Assembly (NCBI GenBank): GCA_032191485.1
Contig: JAVDOI010000013.1
Coordinates: 1,828,559 to 1,892,558, forward strand
Length of the DNA stretch: 64,000 nucleotides
DNA from: Leptoclinus maculatus
Lineage: Eukaryota; Chordata; Actinopteri; Perciformes; Stichaeidae
Direction: 5' to 3'
In this document: positions 56,536 to 64,000 of the stretch, one piece after another
How positions within the stretch are numbered: position 1 is the first letter of the stretch
Layout: each line of letters opens with the position of its first letter
Position numbers and translations under genes: made by a program
The notes under the pieces: model-generated
Databases searched by the model: none
Seen by the model: only the letters and a program-made list of their open reading frames with translations
What the model was told of the DNA's origin: nothing

Positions 56536-59500
56536 TGTATGAAATAAGTTATGTGGTTTTTAGCATCATTTCAAAAGATAAACTACTAATAAATCCATCT
56601 TTTTAGTTACTGCAAAGGCAAAATGTTGCCACATTGGTGACTTCATGGAGGTTGGAGGATTGTTTCAGGCTACCGGTTAGCTATACTGTGTTGTCTTCGA
56701 GGTGTTGTTGCTTTTATTCATGTGGATGCACGTAAGTTGTCAGGGAAAGAGAGGAAGAAAAAATAGTGGGGGAATCGCCAATTCGCCAAAAGGTCAAAAT
56801 CAAAAGCTCAAAGTTATACAGACCTGTCAGTCTGTATTGACCCTATCAAACAGCGTCCGTACGTGTCAATGGGGGCTGGATGTTGTCGTCACTGTCCACA
56901 TTTATTGTTTTCTCTCAGTTCTAAATAGTATGAAAGTGGACACAGGATCACAGGAGTGGCCATTGTTCTAACTGGACCTTCACCGGTCCAGTTTGACTGC
57001 TGTTGATGTGAGCAGAACCGTGAGTCGGAGGAAGGCTCGGGGCTCTGTTCTTGACCGCTGTGACCTAGCCTGCTGAGTTTTACTGATGAGCACAGCTCCT
57101 TTGACTTCATTGTGCAGCGCATAAACAACAATGTGCCCGCTCACCCTTGTATCTGATCGTCCACACAATCCAGCGGACTGACACATCTATCACATTTCTT
57201 ATATGGAGCCATAAATCACTCGGTTACGTCTTGGGAAACATCTCAACTTGAAATTGGATAAGTTTGGGATTTAATAACTTTCTGTGACATCACCTTGAAT
57301 ACTTGGAGTACACGCTGCTTATTTTTGTGGCGTTATTAAAAATGTATGAAGGGAGCCTTCCTTACTTTAATTAGCTGTTTGTGTGGGAGGTTTGATCCAA
57401 AATGGACCGAGCACCTGCGGTAACTTGCAGCTGAGTAAGCACTAACGCAAGTAAGGTGGTAGACTTCAGATCTCATAATCTTTGCACCAAATTATAATGC
57501 TAACAAACCTGTGCTACGCTGTTCCCACAGACTCTCAGTCCTGATTATAAAACTAAAAACCTCTTTGCTGTAAGGCTTTTTTCTGGAAACTTCTGGTGCA
57601 GAAAGTTTTCCATTACGGTTCCACTTGTTCTCAAAAAGGTGTGAGGAATGTGTTGCTTGCGGTCTTCTTCTCCACAGCCTTTGTTGGAACATTGCTGCGT
57701 TTCTTGACACAGTAGATCAGTTCGTAAATACCACTTTTGTCCACAGGGACCGCCAGAATCAGCGCAAAAAGAAAGTTCCTCGAGGTAACCTATAAGAAAC
57801 TGTTTCTTATCTAAATGGACTACAAAAAAGACACAGTTTGACGGACATTTTGAGCATTTTACAGGCAACACGTAACCGTAGAACTTGGAAAATGTAATGT
57901 CGCCCAACCCTACCCCCTTTGTCATTATGCAGAACTCTTGGCTTATGCATTCTGCATTAGCCATCAACGCAGCCACATTCTGTGATGTGGCACATTGACT
58001 CTTCATCCATAATTCATTCACTGTAAATACACAAAAAAAACATAGCACAGCTCTGGGGCTCTGCTATATAGAGATCAAGAGATCAAGCTAATCATTCAAG
58101 TTTAGTTACCATGGTTTAGATAGATGTCGGACCCCCCCCCCCAAATAAAATCACATGTGGTGCAATAACAACCAGCCACTGTAAACTGCTCTTCCAACAG
58201 CCATCAGTAAAACAATCAGTGGAATGATTTACTCTGTTAACTTCACTCCCGGAGAACTAGAATTAAAAGACACTGCAGATGTTTTTTGGGCGAGTGGTGA
58301 TTACGTCTCCACATGGTGATGCATGTGACAGCGAGATATTTGTACATTCAGATCTACAAAATCATGCGTGATAACGGCATGAAACGGAATAAAAACAAGG
58401 CAAATAACTGGGACGTGTGACTCACTGGAGAAACACATGGATGGTGTGTTATCTTATCATATGAGCATGAATTACATAATTAACAGTGGCTCTGGGGAAA
58501 TCAGGGTTTGAGGCTTGGAGCTGCTGGAGGAAGAGAAGCAGCGTCGTGTCGTCACAGACAGATGATGTCTCACAGCAGCTGCTCATCAAGCCGCGATCAA
58601 TCCCCCCCTTCCCCCCCCTTACTTTAGAAAATCCTCATATAGATTATTTTCTCTCCACTTATCAGCGGACTCATTACCATTTCAACATGAGCGCTTGCTG
58701 AGCTCACACAGACTGGTACACTTGATTTATTTCCCAGTATTGTACAGGTGTGGATGCATTTTCTAGTCATTAATACGACCATGTACATTTTGGGGCAATT
58801 TACACTATTCCACAGTGAATCCTACGTAAAAGGGGAGATTATAAAAATGGCAAACATCAAATATGATCTTTCATCTACAGGGATTGAAGTCAGAGTAATG
58901 AACACTTGAAAGGAAAGATGAAAAGGATTTTAACCTATTGCATCACAGTATCACATTACCTGTGCATATTTTACAATAAGGGGAAGAAAGACTTCATGGG
59001 CTAGTTTCTATATTCACTTCAGCTCACAGAATGATGGATAAACAACTGCTATTTATTTTCTGCGGGAGATTTCCCTCTTTTCAAGGAATTTGCGTTAACG
59101 TGCTCCCGTTTAAATACGTGACAATCGCTTTTCAAAGTTTTACTTTGAACTGAATAATGTAGAGGAGAGGGGGAAAAGAGCGGTATGTGAAGTTATTCAT
59201 AAGCCTTTTATAGCCATTGTCAGCATTAGACTCCCATCTATTCAATATTTCAATACAGCTTGCAAAGAATAAAGTACAAATGGAAAGAGAGCGAGTGAGA
59301 AGGCTCCTCTCTCTGAGACTTTTAGGGCCAGTATTGTTGCCACGCCGACCACAGATTTTGCGTACTATCTGGAATACAGAATAAGCTTTTCTAAAACTCA
59401 GCCAGTGCAGTATGAGAGAGCAGGTTCCATCCCAACAAATAATAAAGGCGTTTATCCAAATAATTTGATATCTCAAATTCAGAAGTCAATCATTTTGATT

Positions 59501-59795
59501 GTTAAAAACAAGTCTCTATTGTCAGACAATCTCTGCAATGTCACTTCTTCTCAACTGAACAGAGAAACAAACAGACGCACGGGCGATGACGAATAGAGCT
59601 TCCCTCCACTAAGGAAACAGAGTGGTGCAGACGGGCCATCGGCCAAATGAAGCGGCCGCATTCACGAGCGGGCAAAACAGCAGCGCCTGTTCTCTTTACT
59701 CTTCCACTCGGTGCCTGAGACGTTTAGATTGTTCCCTTCAGTGTGAGTCATGAAGCCCTCGTGTCCATGCTCATCCTCCTTTCCCCCTGATTTTG
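56536..59795. other. non-coding stretch; long minus-strand open frame judged spurious
   Basis: The minus frame at 57545-58048 is open for 167 codons and is cysteine-rich, but it has no spacing pattern or domain I recognise. Nothing around it suggests an exon or a promoter. Eleven C lie at 58132-58142. No repeat family is assigned. Confidence 0.45.
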
Positions 59796-59975
59796 TACGC
59801 TATACCTTTTAAGCACCATTGACCCGGTGAGACGGCGCCATTGCAGAAAAGACTAATTCTTAATCTAGGATATTGCTTTCTCATTATGGCCTCTGTCCCT
59901 GTGGCCACTTGCCTGATAACGGTTTGATTAAGGCGGTTATGTTCGCTGGGGAGCCTGAAGGAGCCCACCTTTTAA
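59796..59975. promoter_or_regulatory. possible conserved non-coding element
   Basis: Contains GACGGCGCCATTGCAG, GACTAATTCTTAATC, CTCATTATGGCC and TGATAACGGTTTGATTAAGG. It is repeat-free with mixed composition. A motif-based guess. Confidence 0.2.
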
Positions 59976-60178
59976 TATCACCTGCTGGAGCTGCTGGAGG
60001 CTAACAGTGTTGAACTGTGATGCTTGATTGGGAACGCTGACGGGCCTTCACAATTCACAAATATGAATCAGTGAACAATGCAAACAACACATTTTGCAAC
60101 ATCGGTGACCGCTCAGACGTCCATCTGTCTTTGTTGTTTCGTTCCAACGGGCTGTGTAGGAATCACTTTATGCAAGAA
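59976..60178. other. non-coding, nothing assigned
   Basis: No feature seen. Confidence 0.5.
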
Positions 60179-60355
60179 AGAGCTGCAATGACTAATAGTA
60201 ACGCTGGCTGTCGTGATAATCGACTCCTCTGACTTAAATGCGAGTATTTTCTGGTTTCTTTATTCTTCTATAACTGATTATCTTTGAGTCGTGTGACATT
60301 TCATACCAAACAAGTAATCGATTAATGGAGAAAATATTCGTCAGATTAATCAAAG
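60179..60355 (+). repeat. AT-rich MITE-like repeat, copy 4 (both ends recognisable)
   Basis: Starts AGAGCTGCAATGACTAATAG, passes CTTTGAGTCGTGTGACATT (nearly identical to 5676-5692) and ACAAGTAATCGATTAATGG, and ends GAGAAAATATTCGTCAGATT. The left end, AGCTGCAATGACTAAT, is an inverted form of the TTAGTTGCAG end seen at 39140. The family therefore has terminal inverted repeats and is probably a non-autonomous DNA transposon. Confidence 0.55.
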
Positions 60356-63300
60356 TAAGCGTCAGTCGCCGCCGCCGAGTGCAAGAGATAATATTTCAAG
60401 CTGCCTTTTTTAAAAGTTGCACATTGCATCATCCGCTTGCAGTGGAGTGTTGAATGTGGAGTACGGGTAAAGTAGCAGTCCACTTCAGTGAAATAAAGAG
60501 ACTATCATACCTTCAAGGATGCTTTGATTAAACTCTCCGGCAAATACCGCTCATGTCACTTTAATTAAGTGGCGAAAAACACTGGGCTCAGAGCCGCTTT
60601 CTGAATGTGTTTGAGGTGAGACCGCTCAGCTGAGGGTCCATTAGATTATCTGTGATTTGAGATGGGGGAGGGGGGGGGGCTTGACAGAAGGAGGAGAGCC
60701 GCAGTCCAACCGTGTTCAGGGACGGAAAATCCCTCAGAGGGTGAGGTCAGCACACAATAAAGAAAGGCCACTGCAGTGACTTCTTATTTACTTTAGAAAT
60801 CGCTTTTAAATTTCCAACAAGCATCAAACTTATGGGCGCTACACACTCCAGTGCGCTGAATATGTAACAAAAACAAAATGCTTCCCTTTCAATTGAGGGC
60901 GCATCCCCCTCGCCTGTCGTAATGCTCGCAGTCAGCTTCGCGCCCTCGTATTGTTTCCAGTAATCACATACCAGATGACAGCAGGCGGTGGAAGTGGCAA
61001 ATAAATGAGATCACAACCGTTTCAGAGCCATAATCCCACAGAACATCCGTCTGAAAGTCACCGACTCCCGAAAGGTATCGCAGGTTATAGTCCAACGTTT
61101 TTTTTTTTGTCCAGCTGCCACTTATCTGTGAGTAGCATCGCCCGGCGTTACGGCGTGCACCGCGGCGTGCAGGGCCGATCACTAAAGCAGAGGAAGAAGA
61201 GATTCCATGAGGCGCATCGTTCGTGGTCACCGAGGGCCGCCTGAGGCAACATCCTCAGCACATTCTCTTCTTCTTCTGAACTGCGTTTATTCATTAGATA
61301 ATTACACAAAATTTCCAGTGTGTGCAGTGTGCAAAGCGGCCCATTAGCTTGAGATGATACGATCGGACCGCTGACTTTATAAAAAAACCAAAGTCGATGA
61401 AACGCTACGAGGAGATGTTTACTTCTTTGTTCCTCGTGCGTTAAGCGCTCGGCCCGCAGTGATACCATCAACCTTGCACGCACGCACGCGTTGATGAACA
61501 TGACCATTACGGTAGCGCACACGTGGCAAACAGACGCACATTAACATAACCAATGTGACGCTCATAGCCATACATCAGCGAGTTCCGACCCTAATGCTTT
61601 TTGAGTTTATCTTTGCCCCGATAATGAGGCTCAGCTTAATGTGACTCTGTGTGCCTAATAACCCAGAACGCCATGGAAAATATTTGCTTTTTTTGTCTCT
61701 TATCTCTTCGAGTTGGATTTTTGCAGCACAGTTGAGCGGAAAATGGACGGCACGCGGGACAAAATGAAGGAGACGGTTAAAAAAAAAAAAGCGAGGTTGG
61801 AATGGAGCGAGTTGAGCAGGAGTTGAGGTTGATTGGAGGCCACGGCAGGGGGACCGGTCTGAGGTGGATTCACTCCCGGCCCCTCCCCCCTCCTGACAGG
61901 GACAGGAGAACAGGGAGTTCAACTGCATCACTTTAGGTTCACTGACTTGGCAAAATCTACCGTTTAATGAAATTAGGGCCAGAGAGCTTCGTCTGGAGGG
62001 GGCTTCATTTCAAGGACATGACTCGCTCGGTTCTGTTACTGATGTTCTTGTTCAAGCTTCCACATTCTGTTGAAGGGTTCTATGCATTCAGATGAGACAT
62101 AACACATCAGTAAATAATAGGAAGAAGATGGACATGTTTCCGCGGGGCTTCTCATCCGTTCACGTCTCAGAGAAACACACGGCTCCTATTTAAAATCAAT
62201 GTTGCCGTCTGAACATGTTACTTCAACCAGCTCCATCTGTTGTGACATTTGTAGTACGCTTTTTTTTTTTTTTCCCAGCGTGCTAAACATGAGATTGTTA
62301 CACAACACTGAGGCCGTAAATCCACAGTAACAGCTGGCCAGTTGAGCCAAGCCAACGGATCTGATACGGTCACAATGAAACGTAGCTACAGAGAAGAAAA
62401 AGTACTGCAGAAGTTCAGAATCACGACTACACGCATGTAAAGGAACGGGACTGCATCTTTCACGGTTGAACAGTGACAAAACTCCAAACCACTTCAGTGG
62501 TAGTTCCTGCTCCAGGACTAGTTCATTGTTCGGCATGTGCCTTGATTTTTTTTGTGTCACGGTGGCACAATCATGTCGGCTTCCAGTTTGACACAAAGTG
62601 TCCATTGAGCTTAATCAACCCGGCTAACCAGGCTAAACCCACTAGCATGCTGCCAAAACACTTCCCTGAGAAGACAATAAAGTGGCGTTGTCACGACTGA
62701 AAAGAGCTGCGGCGTGTGAAAAACAAATAACAGAAGCTCAAAATATTGAGCAAGTAAATGCAAATGTCCCCAGTAGAAAGAATAGCATATGTGCAATGCA
62801 TAGCCCTGAGAGGAATATCCCAGCTAGACAAATAAGATGACAGCCTTTCTGATAATGTGACAGCCAAATAAGACAACAGAAGTAAAGACTTGAAAGGTAA
62901 AGTCGGGCTGATTAATAGGAGCCGACAGCTAAAAAACACACAACAAAGCAGAGAGCAACGCAGCAGCTGCATGCACAATGCATTGTGTTTCCTCGATATT
63001 CACTGAGAGAGACGGGAGAAGTTAAGATAAAGTTGTCAGCGGCGGTAACAAAGAGGCTCGGTTTGTGTGTTTTTTAGCTGAGCTAGTCAACAGAATATTG
63101 GGTTAAAACAGATCTGTGATACCTTTTTCCTCTCATTGTTCTCTAAGAAGTGAAGTGGTATCGCCCTCTTTTTAAATGCTAAGATGCTTGACAGCAACTT
63201 GGTAACTATGTAACTTTGGCCTCGTGCGCTCCGATTATTTTGGCATGCGGTTAAACCCACCAGTCAAAATGGAGTTTTAATGAAAACTCAACTCCTGGCA

Positions 63301-64000
63301 TTTGCTGCTGGTGTCACTGGGCAACTCCTGCCTCCATGGCCCCTCTTCAGACCCCCCCCCACCCCTCTGAGCCCCTCGTCAAAATGATGCTGTAGGTGGT
63401 CTCAGGCTCAGATGTGGGGGTGAAGTTACACGTTAAATAAGTGCTGTAATGAGGATCTAATGTGTGCCAATGTCAAGTGTGGTTCATGTGGATTTTGAAA
63501 AATTAACTGCTAAATATTTAAGGAGACTTTGATTAAACTTTCCATTGTTAACTTTAAGAACACAGTGTGGTGGTAGAATGAGTGTTTAGTCTTTTTGCAA
63601 CACGGGGAGAGAGATGAAAAGGAGAAAGTATGGCGTCATATATTTTTTAACTACAGTCGATACGACTTTCTCATTGCTAAAACGTGGGCATTGACTGCAG
63701 AGGGCCATTATAACTCCAATTAGGACTTTTTTTTTGTGATAAAGCAACCACTCAGTTGTCACTGGCAATCATTAAGAGATGTCTGGATGCCTCTCATTGA
63801 GTGCTCAGTACGCTGTCGTATGATGAAACATTCTGTAGGCTTTGAAAAGCCATAATCGTCTGAAATTCTAATTATGTTACCGATGAATACTACTGTTTAC
63901 TGCATGAATGTGACATTGTACACTTTCTAATTTGCCCTTGCAGTACGTGGGGGATGTTGCCGATACGATCCTCTGTCTAGCACAGTAATGGCATCGCATT
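60356..64000. other. non-coding stretch to window end
   Basis: Simple tracts include ten G at 60670-60679, about 12 T at 62260-62272 and nine C at 63352-63360. The minus frames at 61148-61522, 61575-61931 and 62186-62605 have no recognised product, and the last two cross A/T homopolymers. No repeat family is assigned. Confidence 0.5.

Noticed and set aside
57545..58048. 167-codon cysteine-rich minus-strand open frame
   Set aside because: No recognisable cysteine spacing or family and no splice or promoter context. Length consistent with chance.

Overview
The window looks like nuclear DNA from a ray-finned fish, most likely a percomorph teleost. It is AT-rich, has no prokaryotic gene layout and contains no long open reading frame. 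It is full of (CA)n, (TA)n and poly-C tracts, and it carries degenerate copies of several interspersed repeats that I recognise from percomorph genomes. The longest open frames, about 167-168 codons, are roughly what chance gives in 64 kb, and none resembles a known protein. I could name no gene with confidence.

Layout. Positions 1-31 kb are non-coding: simple repeats, scattered transposon fragments, a complete small hAT-type element with an exact 8-bp target duplication (10189-10381), a (TA)n palindrome at 7.9 kb, a (TA)37 tract at 19.9 kb, and a 22-bp minisatellite of 28 units (22671-23287). At 31.4-31.6 kb on the minus strand is the best coding-exon candidate: 68 open codons of polar, serine-rich protein ending at a consensus GTAAGT donor. 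Between 31.7 and 47 kb lie more repeats, including two inverted copies of one repeat family (37584-38087 and 41040-41405), and several stretches rich in homeodomain, SOX or POU cores that could be enhancers.

At 47.5-48.0 kb on the plus strand there is a likely promoter and non-coding first exon. A pyrimidine-rich tract runs into a CpG-rich segment and then a donor-type GTAAGT at 48018. If this is right, 48-64 kb is the start of a long first intron. That part holds a second hAT-type element with an exact 8-bp target duplication (53036-53417), a palindrome-bearing MITE-like element directly after it (53531-53771), and more repeat fragments.

The two gene hints lie on opposite strands and do not point to one shared system. 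I saw no tRNA, rRNA, CRISPR array, intact transposase or novel multi-gene system. Repeat family assignments come from memory of sequence patterns, and the enhancer calls are guesses from motif content. A same-species transcriptome and a multi-fish alignment would decide both.
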